The notes: a model not told the origin generated them from the letters alone. Numbered from the stretch's first letter, positions 51,737 to 60,220 are shown. The stretch: 64,000 nt of DNA from Deinococcus yavapaiensis KR-236 (GCF_003217515.1 NZ_QJSX01000013.1:62001-126000), one strand, 5' to 3'. Program-made: numbers and translations.

Positions 51737-52725
51737 GCGCTGCCCACCGGGGCGGGCGCGTACAAGGCGCTGGCGTCCGCGAGCGTCTTGCGCATTTCTT
51801 CGCGCAGCTCGGCGGGGCGCAGCACTTCGACTTCCGCGCCCCAACTCAACAACCACGGTTTGATTTCCGTGGTGTTCGCGATCATCAAGCTGAGCAGCAC
51901 CCGCCCGTCGGACAGCCGCTGCAGCGGTTCGACTTGCTGCGGAAAGTGATCTTCGCGCAGGCGCGACTCGACCTTCGGGGAGAACAGCAGGTCGACCCGC
52001 CTCGGCTCGCCGGTCATGACGCCCCACGCGCCCGCGAAGAACTGCAGCGCGTCGAAGTCGTCGGGAATGTCGTACGTGCGACTGGTCGGGTGTGGATTGC
52101 GCATGCGCGCCACTTTGAAGACTTTCACTTGCGGAGGCGTGCTGCTGCGGTCGAGGCCGATGGCGTACGCGGCGCGGTTGTGCGCGTTGATTTCCACGTG
52201 GTACACGTCGAGTTCCACGCGGCGCGCCGTCGTCTTGCCGACCGCGGCGTACTCGAAGGTGAGGGCGCGGCGGTCGACCCAGGCTTGCGCGGTGATGTCG
52301 AGGGTGCGCGCGTCACCGCTGCGCGGCCGCTTGGCGTACTCGGCGTTGGCGCGCACCGCGATCGACCGGGCGGGTTCAGGCAGACGGTGCGTGATCATCT
52401 CGAGGACTTCGAGGTAGCTGGGGTGAAAGCTGCTCGCGTGATGCACCAAAAGCCGCGCCGCGGAGTAAAGCGCGAGCGCTTCGACGGGATTGTCCGGGTT
52501 CAAGCTTTTGAGGGTGCGGCGTTTGCTGCGGTAGTGACCGCTGTCGAGCTTCTCGATGTCACCACGGTCGCATAAGAGGGCGAGGTCGCGTTGCAGTGAG
52601 CGCAGCTTCTCGCTCGGTAAGTTCAAGCGGTCGAGCAGTTCGCTGGAGGTTCGGTCGGCCATTTCGAGGGATTGCATGATGGCGACGAGCCGTTCGGCAC
52701 GCGCGTTCGAGCGAAGTTCAGGCAT
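51733..52725 (-). CDS. WYL-domain transcriptional regulator
   Basis: A 330-residue protein; the ATG at 52725 follows AGGAG by ten bases. The N-terminal 80 residues are a DeoR-type winged helix (ERLVAIMQSLEMADRTSSEL, then LRSLQRDLALLCDRGDI). The remainder is the WYL region, with AWVDRRALTFEYAA near 170, YHVEINAHNRAAYAIGLD near 200 and a C-terminal WCX-like extension ending in PWLLSWGAEVEVLRPAELRE. WYL regulators, including the BREX repressor BrxR and CapW, hold defence genes in check and respond to DNA or nucleotide ligands. No BrxR precedes brxA here, so this gene may control both the helicase operon and BREX. Confidence 0.9.
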   Translation of the reverse strand: MPELRSNARAERLVAIMQSLEMADRTSSELLDRLNLPSEKLRSLQRDLALLCDRGDIEKLDSGHYRSKRRTLKSLNPDNPVEALALYSAARLLVHHASSFHPSYLEVLEMITHRLPEPARSIAVRANAEYAKRPRSGDARTLDITAQAWVDRRALTFEYAAVGKTTARRVELDVYHVEINAHNRAAYAIGLDRSSTPPQVKVFKVARMRNPHPTSRTYDIPDDFDALQFFAGAWGVMTGEPRRVDLLFSPKVESRLREDHFPQQVEPLQRLSDGRVLLSLMIANTTEIKPWLLSWGAEVEVLRPAELREEMRKTLADASALYAPAPVGSA

Positions 52726-52806
52726 GGAAGGGGACTCCTGAAGAGAGGCGCGGCATACGCCGATTTTAAGAAGGACTTCTTTCAAAGTTTGCACAAATGA
52801 CGAACG

Positions 52807-52866
52807 CTCGACCGCCCGCGCGCTTCTCGCGGCACCGCCTCCGCTTGAAGCTTCCGGGCGGTCGAG
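52807..52866. terminator. Long-loop inverted repeat between helicase and WYL genes
   Basis: CTCGACCGCCCG (52807-52818) and its complement (52855-52866), separated by 36 bases, directly past the helicase stop. It may be a partial terminator or a regulator site for the WYL gene, which lies 150 bases on. Confidence 0.45.
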
Positions 52867-52875
52867 TGTCGAGTT

Positions 52876-55530
52876 TCACGCGTCTTCAGTGACGTCCCCG
52901 AGGTCTTCGTCGTACCAGCCGAGGCGACTGAGGCCCGGGATGGGCTGCACGCCTTCGACGGGCACCACGGTGACGTGCGTGTCCCACGCGTGGTCCGTCG
53001 CGAGGCGCCCTTTGTATTGAAGGCCGCCGCGCGGGCTGAAGTACACGTGCTGCACTTGAAATTCACGGTTGCCGTGCAGCACGCACAACCCCACCGAGTC
53101 GGGCGTGATGACGCGCACGCGCGAACCTTCGACCGAGCGTGGCGTCTCCGTCCAGCGGGTGGGGGTGGCTGCCATGCGGGCGTGCCCAGCGAGGTCCGCG
53201 AGAACGTCGAGGGTGCGTTGCCACGCGGCGCGCTCGGCGGCGTCCGCGTCTTCGAGCGCGTACCGCGCGAGGTGAACGGCGCGCGCGAGCGTTTCTTCGA
53301 GCACGCCTGCGTGCAGCAGCTTCGACGAGAGGCGCAAGCTGCCGTACGTTTGGTCGTACACGACGATCACCGCGTCGCCTTTGCTGAGGCCGGGGCGTTC
53401 GACGCGCAGCTTGTCGGTGGTGACGCCGATGTCACGCGATTCGAACGGCACGACGAGCCCGAACGCTTCGAGCAGCAGTTCGGCGATGCGGCCGCGTGGC
53501 GCGTCGCCTTGCAAGCTCGGCGCGTGCAGCACCACGCCGGTCGTGAAGAAGTTGCGGGAGAAACGAGGGTGGTGGTAGTAGATGCCGGTGCGGCTCGCGT
53601 CGAGCGGGTAGCTGGACGTGAACTCGTTCGCGCCGCGGCGTTCGCTGAACCCGACGATGTGCTCGGAGATCATGACGTTGCAGTCCACGGCGCTCAGCAG
53701 CGCGCGCGCTTCAGCGTGGTGCACGGCGTCCGCGTCGAAGTTCGGGTACGCCAGGGTCGGCAGACACGCCGGTTTGGTCGTGTAACGCTTTTCCGGGCGG
53801 ACGTGCACGGTGCGGGCGATCGGGGAGACTTTCGTGACGCGGTACGCGCGCGTCGCGTACAAATACACCGCGCCGGGGTACGCTTCGCGCATCACTTGCG
53901 AATACGACAGCGTGCCGAGCGGGGTGGGTTGATGCGCGTGGTGGAGTTCCACTTTGAAGCTCGTTTCGACGTCACGCAGCGGAAACGCGACGTTCGGGTG
54001 CTCTCCGCCTTGCGTCTTGAAGTTCTGCAGCGCGGGCGGCAGCGTGCCCGCGCGTTCCTTGTGCACGAGGTCCGAGAACCCGTCAGGCCATGACACGTTC
54101 GTGTCGAAGTCCTCGCTGTCCGCGCGACCGAGAGCGTGCAGCACTGCGTCGTGCTCTCCGCCGGGGCGCGCGAGGCACAACGCGTGAATGCACGCGATGT
54201 TCGCGTTTTCGAGGTACAGTGCGCTCGACGCGGGCGGGCGGCGCAAAATGCCGCTGGGCTCGGCGAACAGCGCGCGGTCGCTGGCGGACCCCGTGTCGAG
54301 GATGAGGACGTGGCCGGGTTGGCGGCGTCCGACGCGTCCGACGCGTTGCTGAAAGCTGGTGCTGGACGTGGGCACGCCGACGAGTACGACGACGTCGAGG
54401 TGCGGAATGTCAAGGCCGAGTTCGAGGGCGCTCGTGGCGATGACGCCGTCGAGGTCGCCGCGCGTGAGGCGATCTTGAATTTCGCTGCGGTCGCGCAGTT
54501 CGTACCCGCTGCGAAACGGCAGCACGCGCAGACGGTCCAGCCAAGCTTTTTGCAAGTGCGCGTCGGCTTCGTCGTCGTCGTCGTCGTCGTGCACGGCGCG
54601 CGCGGCGATCGACGCGAGGTTCTCGGTTTGCTTGCGTGAATCGCTGAAGCACAAGAACTTCAACCCGGCGCGCGCGAGGCTCGCGAGGAGCGCGGCGGTG
54701 TTCGATAAGAGGTCCTTCGCGCCCCCGGACGGCGTGAGGAGGTGCAGCGTCACCGGGTGCTTTTCGGAGCCGTCCTGCTCGGGGCCGATCACGTCGAAGT
54801 CCCGGTCGAACAAGAGCTTCAGGTGCCCTTTGGGATCGGCGATGGTGGCGGACGCGCACACGACTTGCAACCGCTTGCGCGTCATGAGTTTCTGCGCGTG
54901 TTCGAAACGGCGAAAGAGGTACGCGACGTTGCTGCCGAACACGCCGGTGAAGGTGTGCACTTCGTCCGTGATGATGAGGCGCGTGTCCCGCACGAACTTC
55001 GCGATCGCTTTCTTCGCGAGGTTCGCGAGGAGCCACGCGTGCATCACGTCCGGCGTGAGGATCAAGACGCGGCAGCGGCTCAAGAGGCGTTCGCGCTCCG
55101 CGAGGGGCACTTGCCCGTCGATGCGCCCGACGCTCGCGGGTACGCCGGCGGCGCTGAGCATGGCGCGCCACCGTTCTTCTTGTTCGACGCCGAGGGCTTT
55201 TTGAGGGTACAGCACGATGACGCGCGCGTCGGGCGTCGTGACGAGTTGCTCGAGCGCGGCCACGTGAAAGCACAACGTCTTGCCGCTGGCGGTGCCGGTC
55301 GCGACGACGAAGTTGTGAAATTCGGCGGCGTGCCGCGCGGCGATCGCTTGATGGCGGTACACGCCGTGCGGGTACGCGCGCGTCAAGTAGCGTTTGGTGA
55401 CGTCCGAGACGGGCAAGGCGTGCGCCGGCTCGAGCGCGGCGAGGCGCGCGTCGCTCGGCAAGGTGTGCGTGCGCGTCCAAGGGCTGCGGGTGAGGGCGTC
55501 GTCAATGAAAGGCAAGGGGGCGATCGTCAT
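52876..55530 (-). CDS. MrfA/Hrq1-like superfamily 2 DNA helicase
   Basis: An 884-residue protein from the ATG at 55530 (GAGGAG nine bases upstream). VVATGTASGKTLCFHVAA near residue 80 is Walker A, LIITDEVHTFTGVFGSN near 188 is motif II, VVCASATIADPKGH is motif III and SFQQRVGRVGRRQPGH near 398 is motif VI. The long VFGSN linker and ELGLDIPHLDVVVLVG are typical of the DUF1998-associated YprA/MrfA group. The Cys-rich MZB zinc site usually found near the end is not seen. An acidic run of six Asp (near residue 320) is encoded by a GAC/GTC trinucleotide tract. MrfA-type helicases act in DNA repair, and relatives occur in defence loci such as DISARM. Confidence 0.87.
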   Translation of the reverse strand: MTIAPLPFIDDALTRSPWTRTHTLPSDARLAALEPAHALPVSDVTKRYLTRAYPHGVYRHQAIAARHAAEFHNFVVATGTASGKTLCFHVAALEQLVTTPDARVIVLYPQKALGVEQEERWRAMLSAAGVPASVGRIDGQVPLAERERLLSRCRVLILTPDVMHAWLLANLAKKAIAKFVRDTRLIITDEVHTFTGVFGSNVAYLFRRFEHAQKLMTRKRLQVVCASATIADPKGHLKLLFDRDFDVIGPEQDGSEKHPVTLHLLTPSGGAKDLLSNTAALLASLARAGLKFLCFSDSRKQTENLASIAARAVHDDDDDDEADAHLQKAWLDRLRVLPFRSGYELRDRSEIQDRLTRGDLDGVIATSALELGLDIPHLDVVVLVGVPTSSTSFQQRVGRVGRRQPGHVLILDTGSASDRALFAEPSGILRRPPASSALYLENANIACIHALCLARPGGEHDAVLHALGRADSEDFDTNVSWPDGFSDLVHKERAGTLPPALQNFKTQGGEHPNVAFPLRDVETSFKVELHHAHQPTPLGTLSYSQVMREAYPGAVYLYATRAYRVTKVSPIARTVHVRPEKRYTTKPACLPTLAYPNFDADAVHHAEARALLSAVDCNVMISEHIVGFSERRGANEFTSSYPLDASRTGIYYHHPRFSRNFFTTGVVLHAPSLQGDAPRGRIAELLLEAFGLVVPFESRDIGVTTDKLRVERPGLSKGDAVIVVYDQTYGSLRLSSKLLHAGVLEETLARAVHLARYALEDADAAERAAWQRTLDVLADLAGHARMAATPTRWTETPRSVEGSRVRVITPDSVGLCVLHGNREFQVQHVYFSPRGGLQYKGRLATDHAWDTHVTVVPVEGVQPIPGLSRLGWYDEDLGDVTEDA

Positions 55531-55565
55531 AAGGCACTCCTCGTGGGGCGTGGCGGGGCGGGCGT

Positions 55566-55928
55566 TCAAGCGGCGTGAACGGCGGTCAGGCGTTTGAGGG
55601 CGGCGTGGCGGACGCCGTCGTCCGCGTGACGCGCGAGGCGTTCGAGGACGCCGATCGGCACGTGGGGTTCACGCACGACGAGCGGGGCGGTGTGGTCGTG
55701 CATGAGCCACGCGACGGCCCACGCGGGCGTGCTGGGGTGTGCGGCGGCAAGCAGCGACAGCGTGAAGTCGTCTTCGTTGGCGAGCTCGGCGAGGACAAGC
55801 GGCGGCGTGTTGGGATGCCGCGCGACCGCTTCGAGGACGTCGAAGCGCGTGGACTGCGCGAGTTGTTCGAGAATGCGCGAAGGCGTGGCTGGGTGGGTGG
55901 CTTGCCGCACGTCGAAGTCGGTCGTCAT
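55566..55928 (-). CDS. Small LRV (leucine-rich variant) repeat protein
   Basis: A 120-residue protein from the ATG at 55928, made almost wholly of LRV/HEAT-like units of about 23 residues: RQATHPATPSRILEQLAQ, EAVARHPNTPPLVLAELAN, SLLAAAHPSTPAWAVAWLMH and a final VPIGVLERLARHADDGVRHA. Such solenoids bind proteins. It lacks the Cys cluster of the nitrogen-fixation LRV protein. It leads the operon, 35 bases before the helicase, and shares its repeat type with the operon's last gene. No strong ribosome-binding site is seen. Confidence 0.7.
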   Translation of the reverse strand: MTTDFDVRQATHPATPSRILEQLAQSTRFDVLEAVARHPNTPPLVLAELANEDDFTLSLLAAAHPSTPAWAVAWLMHDHTAPLVVREPHVPIGVLERLARHADDGVRHAALKRLTAVHAA

Positions 55929-55959
55929 GCGTTCACGGTACGCGCGGCGCGCGTCACCG

Positions 55960-55994
55960 AATGACGTCGCGCGCGTGCTGCGCGCGACGTCATT
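55960..55994. promoter_or_regulatory. Palindromic operator-like site between divergent operons
   Basis: Arms AATGACGTCGCGCGC (55960-55974) and its exact complement (55980-55994) around GTGCT, in the 135-base gap between the divergent LRV and HAITRY-protein genes. Its position and symmetry suit a dimeric repressor, perhaps the WYL protein. Confidence 0.55.
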
Positions 55995-56063
55995 ACTTGT
56001 CGTGCCGGGGGGGCATGCTGACGGCGTCTGCGCGAACGTTCGCGCGGTTTGAAAGGAGATCCG

Positions 56064-56330
56064 ATGATGACTTTCCAAGTGACGCATCACGCCATCACCC
56101 GCTACGTGGAGCGCTTCGCGGGCAACCTCAGCTTCCACGCCGCGCGAACGCGCCTCGAACGCCTCGCGCGCCGCGCTCGATTTCGGCACACCTTGCCGGG
56201 TGGAGCGCGCCTCTACACCCTCGGTGAGGTGCGGTTCGTCGTGGCTGAGGGCGTGGTGCTCACCGTGTACCGCTTGCAGTACGCTCCGTTGGAAGGCACG
56301 CTCGATCTTTGGTTGGAGGAGGTCGCATGA
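56064..56330 (+). CDS. Small protein with HAITRYVERF-type motif
   Basis: An 88-residue protein from ATGATG after AAGGAG. It begins QVTHHAITRYVERFAG, a helix seen in small proteins of the 'HA-x-x-R-Y-x-E-R' type (phage and toxin-antitoxin related DUFs). A beta hairpin follows (GGARLYTLGEVRFVV, then VVLTVYRLQ). Its function is not known. Its stop overlaps the ATG of the YbjN-like gene, so they form a two-gene unit divergent from the helicase operon. Confidence 0.65.
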   Translation: MMTFQVTHHAITRYVERFAGNLSFHAARTRLERLARRARFRHTLPGGARLYTLGEVRFVVAEGVVLTVYRLQYAPLEGTLDLWLEEVA

Positions 56331-56752
56331 CGCAATTGGAAGCTGTTCAAAGGTTCGCTTCGCACGCCGAACGCATCGCCGCGTTTCTGCGTGACGAAGG
56401 ATTCCGCCCGACTGTCGACGAGGACGGCGACGTGTACTTCAAGTTCGAAGGCCGCGTGTACTACGTCGTCGTGAACGAGGAGGACCCGTCGTTCTTCCGG
56501 GTGCTCGCGCCGTTCTTCTGGTCGCTTGATGACGCGGACGAACGACGGCGCGCGCTCACCGTGACGAACGAAGTGCAATGCCGCTTCAAAGTCGGACGGT
56601 TCTTCGTGTCCGACGACGGCGTCTCCGCGGTCGTCGACGCCTACTTGCCCGACGAGACGTCCTTCCGTGCGGTGCTGCTGCGTTCGTTGAGCGCGCTGCC
56701 GGAGATGACGCGGGAATTTCGAGATCGCATGCACGCGCACAGCCTCAGCTGA
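56327..56752 (+). CDS. YbjN-like domain protein
   Basis: A 141-residue single-domain protein from the ATGA overlap. It has the YbjN/type-III-chaperone-like layout: FLRDEGFRPTVDEDGDVYFK, then VVVNEEDPSFFRVLAPFFW, a central VTNEVQCRFKVGRFFV strand pair and a C-terminal helix. It is the free counterpart of the C-terminal domain of the Rex-like protein inside BREX; EGFRP, EDGDV or QDGDV, KFEG and PFF are shared. The domain is usually thought to bind proteins. It ends at a hairpin. Confidence 0.75.
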   Translation: MTQLEAVQRFASHAERIAAFLRDEGFRPTVDEDGDVYFKFEGRVYYVVVNEEDPSFFRVLAPFFWSLDDADERRRALTVTNEVQCRFKVGRFFVSDDGVSAVVDAYLPDETSFRAVLLRSLSALPEMTREFRDRMHAHSLS

Positions 56753-56777
56753 CGGCAGTTGCGCTTCTATGAACGAC

Positions 56778-56804
56778 CGTCCGCGTCCCTGAGGGGCGCG
56801 GACG
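56778..56804 (+). terminator. Hairpin after the YbjN-like gene
   Basis: Arms CGTCCGCG (56778-56785) and CGCGGACG (56797-56804), with a CCC/GGG extension, followed by TCTTTGCT, 25 bases past the stop. The rest of the gap to 56984 shows nothing. Confidence 0.6.
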
Positions 56805-56984
56805 TCTTTGCTGAGGTCGTGGCTTCGCTCGCGCGTGCGCTTGACGCGTTGCGAGCAAGCTGCCCCCGTGGAATCGTTCGTGTAAGCGACGTCAAGCCGC
56901 ACGGGCGGTCGATGCGCGAAGCGTCGATGATGGTGACGACGTCACCCGCCAATCCTTGGGGAACGCTTTGTGGGAACCGACTTT

Positions 56985-57563
56985 TCAATGCGAGGCGTCA
57001 TTCTCAGACCGCATCCAGAAGGGCTTTTCCGCGTCCTCGTTGGCGCGTAATTCCCTGTTCGCTTTGAGCAGCTGCACCGCATCGACCGAGGTGTCACCTG
57101 GGAACACCTCGGCAGGTGAGGAGGCACCGTTGCGGGCGCCATGAGCGTGAAGCGGTCGAAGGTCCCCCTCAAGTTCACGTGGTGCGTGTCCTGCTTTCGC
57201 AAGATTGGCTTTAAGGCGCGCTTCTTCTTTGCGGCGAGCCCGCGCGACTTGTTCGCGCGCCACGTCCAGACGCACCTGTTCCTTTTGTGCGGCACGCGCT
57301 TGTTTCAAGGCCTGCCTCGATGGGAACGGCTTGAACCCGAGGGCCGCTTCGATCGGGCTGCGTTCAACATCGACGTTGCCGGCCAGCACGTCGCGACGAA
57401 GGGCGTGAACGACGTGCGCCTCGCGTTGGTTGCGCTGTATCAACTCGTCGTACGTCGTGAAAAATGACGTTCCGAGCACGACGACCTTGACGAGGACGTC
57501 GTTCACAGGCCGCAATTCTGTGGTTTTCCCGTACGGGGTGTTCAATGCTCGTTTCAGCTGCAT
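56985..57563 (-). CDS. Hypothetical protein with charged coiled-coil
   Basis: A 192-residue protein from the ATG at 57563 (AGGAG upstream). Residues 1-60 include VNDVLVKVVVLGTSFFTTYD, a folded-looking core. Residues 75-145 are a Lys/Arg/Ala/Glu helix of coiled-coil type (QALKQARAAQKEQVRLDVAR). The end is polar. Unrecognised. It begins 22 bases after the next upstream gene, with which it forms a pair. Confidence 0.6.
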   Translation of the reverse strand: MQLKRALNTPYGKTTELRPVNDVLVKVVVLGTSFFTTYDELIQRNQREAHVVHALRRDVLAGNVDVERSPIEAALGFKPFPSRQALKQARAAQKEQVRLDVAREQVARARRKEEARLKANLAKAGHAPRELEGDLRPLHAHGARNGASSPAEVFPGDTSVDAVQLLKANRELRANEDAEKPFWMRSENDASH

Positions 57564-57585
57564 GGGACTCCTAACTTGACTGCGT

Positions 57586-58194
57586 TCACTTGCGAATTTC
57601 CCAGACGCTGACGTGCGTGCGTTCCTTCTTGACTTTCTTCTCAGGCTCGTCGATCGAGCGGGCAACGGGCGAGGCAGGCCGTGGCGAGGCAGCGGGCTGA
57701 TTTTCCGGTGGGCGCGGTAAACGCGCCGCAATCTGTTCAGGTGTAGGAGGGGCGTTTTCTCGTGTTTGATGTTGTTGGACGGCGCGGGTGATGTCCGCCA
57801 GCTTCGTGGTCGGTGCGAGACGCCACACGTCTCGCATGAACGCCAGCGTTTCTGCCTTGTCGGTGCCGAGAGCGTCAGCGAGTCGTTGCTGGGCGGGGCT
57901 CAGGCGCTGCGACGCCGAACGGTCTTTGCTGGGCGCGCTCGGGTGGTCGCGTTCCGTTGCTTCTTGTTGCACGACGAGCACGAACAAATCGCGCGAAGGC
58001 CCGGGGGATGGTTCGACGAGCCTAGGAGTTCCGTCGTGGTCACCTTTGATGGCCGTCAGGGCGGCAGCGACGTCTTCGCTTGACGTCAGCATCCGGCTGT
58101 ACGCCGCACGCCATTGTCCTTGCCGTAAACGCCGAGCGAGGTCTTCGAGTTCGTTCGCCAAGCGAAAGGTCGCGCTGTCCACGGAGTTGCTCAT
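57586..58194 (-). CDS. Hypothetical protein with helical core and Pro-rich tail
   Basis: A 202-residue protein. Residues 1-90 are helical with some beta (DLFVLVVQQEATE). Residues 95-145 form helices around LADALGTDKAETLAFMRDVW. The remainder is a Pro/Ala/Ser-rich tail ending in a basic stretch (EKKVKKERTHVSVWEIRK). No known motif. It is the first gene of a two-gene minus-strand operon. Confidence 0.6.
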   Translation of the reverse strand: MSNSVDSATFRLANELEDLARRLRQGQWRAAYSRMLTSSEDVAAALTAIKGDHDGTPRLVEPSPGPSRDLFVLVVQQEATERDHPSAPSKDRSASQRLSPAQQRLADALGTDKAETLAFMRDVWRLAPTTKLADITRAVQQHQTRENAPPTPEQIAARLPRPPENQPAASPRPASPVARSIDEPEKKVKKERTHVSVWEIRK

Positions 58195-58687
58195 TGAGTA
58201 CTTCTCGTTTCGAGTTCACGCCTGGGTGGAACGTCGTTGTCTTGGCGAGGTGACAGAAACGAAGCGCTGCTTGAATCGTGGGATGACCGTTGATGATGCA
58301 GCATGCACGTCAGTGTACCTGCACGTCGTGCGTGCCCGTGCAGTAAATGACGCTGCGCTGCTGGCACGCGCGATGACCGCGCACTTGTCAGCGGAACACC
58401 ACGTCGCGGTTCGCTCGTTGATCGAAACTGGAGTTTGACGCCGAGGAAGCGACGGGCGTGCGCGCAAATGTGTGACGGCCGCGTTGTTCGAGTGCTATGA
58501 CAGCTGTATGGAACGAAACGGACGGAAGGGACTGCTGGACTGGGAACGCCAGCCGACTTGATGCGGCTTGAACGTCAGCAAACCGAGGTGCGTGCGCAAG
58601 TTCAGTGTCGCGCGCACCGGAGCCTTCGGTCATGGTGAACGCGTACTTTGAACGTAGCGGCCTTGAGAGCCTGACGAGAGGTGTGGC
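58195..58687. other. Intergenic region without a recognised gene
   Basis: About 490 bases between divergent genes. Frames here lack start signals and protein-like composition. It must hold promoters for the hypothetical pair and for the DUF2400 gene. No strong palindrome is seen. Confidence 0.4.
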
Positions 58688-59548
58688 GTGACGATCGCCG
58701 AGGAAGGCCGCGCGAGTTTCGAGGACGTGGCTCGCCGCGTGCACACCTGGGTTGAGCGGCATCGCAACACGGTCGATTTGCAGTTCGCCGACCGCTTGCC
58801 CCTGCCGCCCGAGACGCACGAAGGCGCCGGGTACCTGCTGATGGTCGCGGCGATCAATCAGCAAGTGCGGGCGGAAGTGGTGCGCGACGTGATGCGTGAC
58901 GTGCACGCCACCCTCGGCGAGGACGTCTTCAACTTGCACGCTCTTCCGGCCGACGCGTTGACGTTGGTGTGGCAGTGGTGGCAAGCGGACGCGCAGGCGC
59001 GGCGATGGCCGCTGCTGGAAGGCAACCGGGCGGACCGCGTGCTGCGCGATGTGGCACGCTTCCTGGAAGTCACGCGTCGACAAGGAGGCCTGAACGCGTG
59101 GGCGGCCAGGCACGGTCACGTGCAGTCGTGCGCGAACGACATCGCTCGGCACGTGCCCGCCTTTGGCGGTGCGGCGAGCGCGCGCAAGAAATTGTGGATG
59201 TACCTTCGGTGGATGGTCCGACCGACGCCGGACCTGGGCGTGTGGAGGCACGTTCACCCGCGTGACTTGCGGATTCCGTTGGACGTGAACACCATGGTGG
59301 TGTTTCGGCGCCTCGCCACGGCGCATTGCGTCCGCGAGCGCTTGCGTGCTGAAGGCTTGCGCTTCAGCGGCCAGGAGCGACCCAACGCTCAAGACGTCGA
59401 GACGGCGACCGCCATGGCACGTTGGTGGTACCCGGATGACCCGGCGTGCGTGGATTACCCGTTCTTCTTGCGCGGGCGAGAACTGTTCGCGGCCGAACGC
59501 GCTGTCCAAGAGCCGCGGCATCCAGCGCGTCGCAGGACCGAAGGGTGA
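58688..59548 (+). CDS. DUF2400 protein, AGOG-like DNA glycosylase homologue
   Basis: A 286-residue helical protein from a GTG start. Near residue 167-200 it carries SARKKLWMYLRWMVRPTPDL, then VWRHVHPRDLRIPLDVN, the hallmark block of DUF2400. That family is related to the helix-hairpin-helix 8-oxoguanine glycosylase AGOG, where a Lys and an Asp in this block are catalytic; the Lys pair and Asp are present. A role in removing oxidised or modified bases is therefore plausible, either for repair or for defence against modified phage DNA. Alone on its strand. Confidence 0.78.
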   Translation: MTIAEEGRASFEDVARRVHTWVERHRNTVDLQFADRLPLPPETHEGAGYLLMVAAINQQVRAEVVRDVMRDVHATLGEDVFNLHALPADALTLVWQWWQADAQARRWPLLEGNRADRVLRDVARFLEVTRRQGGLNAWAARHGHVQSCANDIARHVPAFGGAASARKKLWMYLRWMVRPTPDLGVWRHVHPRDLRIPLDVNTMVVFRRLATAHCVRERLRAEGLRFSGQERPNAQDVETATAMARWWYPDDPACVDYPFFLRGRELFAAERAVQEPRHPARRRTEG

Positions 59549-60144
59549 ACGTCTTCAGTCGCGGCGAGGTCCGAACCCTGGTTGCGCGCTCGTGAATCAG
59601 GTGCGGTCAGGTCATGTGGACCAAGAGGGTTGATACGCTCGCACGACCCGTGAAAACGCGGGCACTCCGCCTAACGTTCAGCAATGCCGCGCAAGAACTT
59701 ATTCGCAACGGCGTGCGAACACCACGCCTGCAACGCGGAGCACATGGTAACCCTGACGTCGTTCTCGATCTTGAGGCCGACGATCTCATCGCTACGATCA
59801 GCATCTGCACGGCCCTCCAAGCCGACCGTTCCTTCCTTGAGCGAGTCGATTTTCAAGGAGGCGAGTTCGATGCGTTGTTCGCCCCGACCACCCGCTTGTT
59901 TCCTCCGTCACGTCCGGGTAGGTAGCCACAGCAGGGTCGCCGCGAGCCTTTGCATTTCAAGGACGTTCGCCGCCCTCTTGGCCTACATGACCTAACGTAA
60001 AGGGCACGTGCACCTCGCGTTGGATGGGCGATCGTAGCGGGCCGAAGCCGAAGTTCGTCGTCAGACGCTAGGTACTCTCGAGTCAATCAAACCTGACGGC
60101 TTTTCGCTTGGTGCTCGACGGTGTCAACTGTTTTGAAGTCATAG
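59549..60144. other. Intergenic region with possible small or broken ORFs
   Basis: About 600 bases. A minus-strand frame at 59671-59856 reads protein-like (GRADADRSDEIVGLKIENDV, then ALQAWCSHAVANKFLRGIAE) but has only a TTG start and no ribosome site. A plus-strand 41-codon frame from the ATG at about 59868 has a perfect AAGGAGG but an unconvincing sequence. It may be the remains of a mobile gene. No RNA gene is seen. Confidence 0.3.
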
Positions 60145-60208
60145 CTTTGCGAATGCAAAGATGACGCATTTTGCAAGATATCGGCCTTGCAAAATGCAGT
60201 ACACTGCA
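60145..60208. promoter_or_regulatory. Operator-like repeat cluster of the Xre/RES pair
   Basis: Three inverted repeats lie directly before the antitoxin gene: CTTTGC-GAAT-GCAAAG (60145-60160), GCATTTTGCAA with its complement (60166-60176 / 60187-60197), and TGCAGT-AC-ACTGCA (60195-60208). The shared core TTTGCAA-like half sites and the AT-rich setting suggest binding by the Xre antitoxin for autoregulation. Confidence 0.65.
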
Positions 60209-60220
60209 GCAAGGAGAATC

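Noticed and set aside
49826..51949. 707-codon plus-strand frame opposite the AddB-like gene
   Set aside because: Antisense shadow with no family resemblance.
54560..54595. Trinucleotide tract in the helicase gene as a phase-variation switch
   Set aside because: It is a multiple of three encoding Asp, so slippage would not change frame.
52876..55530. DISARM system
   Set aside because: Only a DUF1998-group helicase is present; no drmB, drmC or DISARM methyltransferase is seen.
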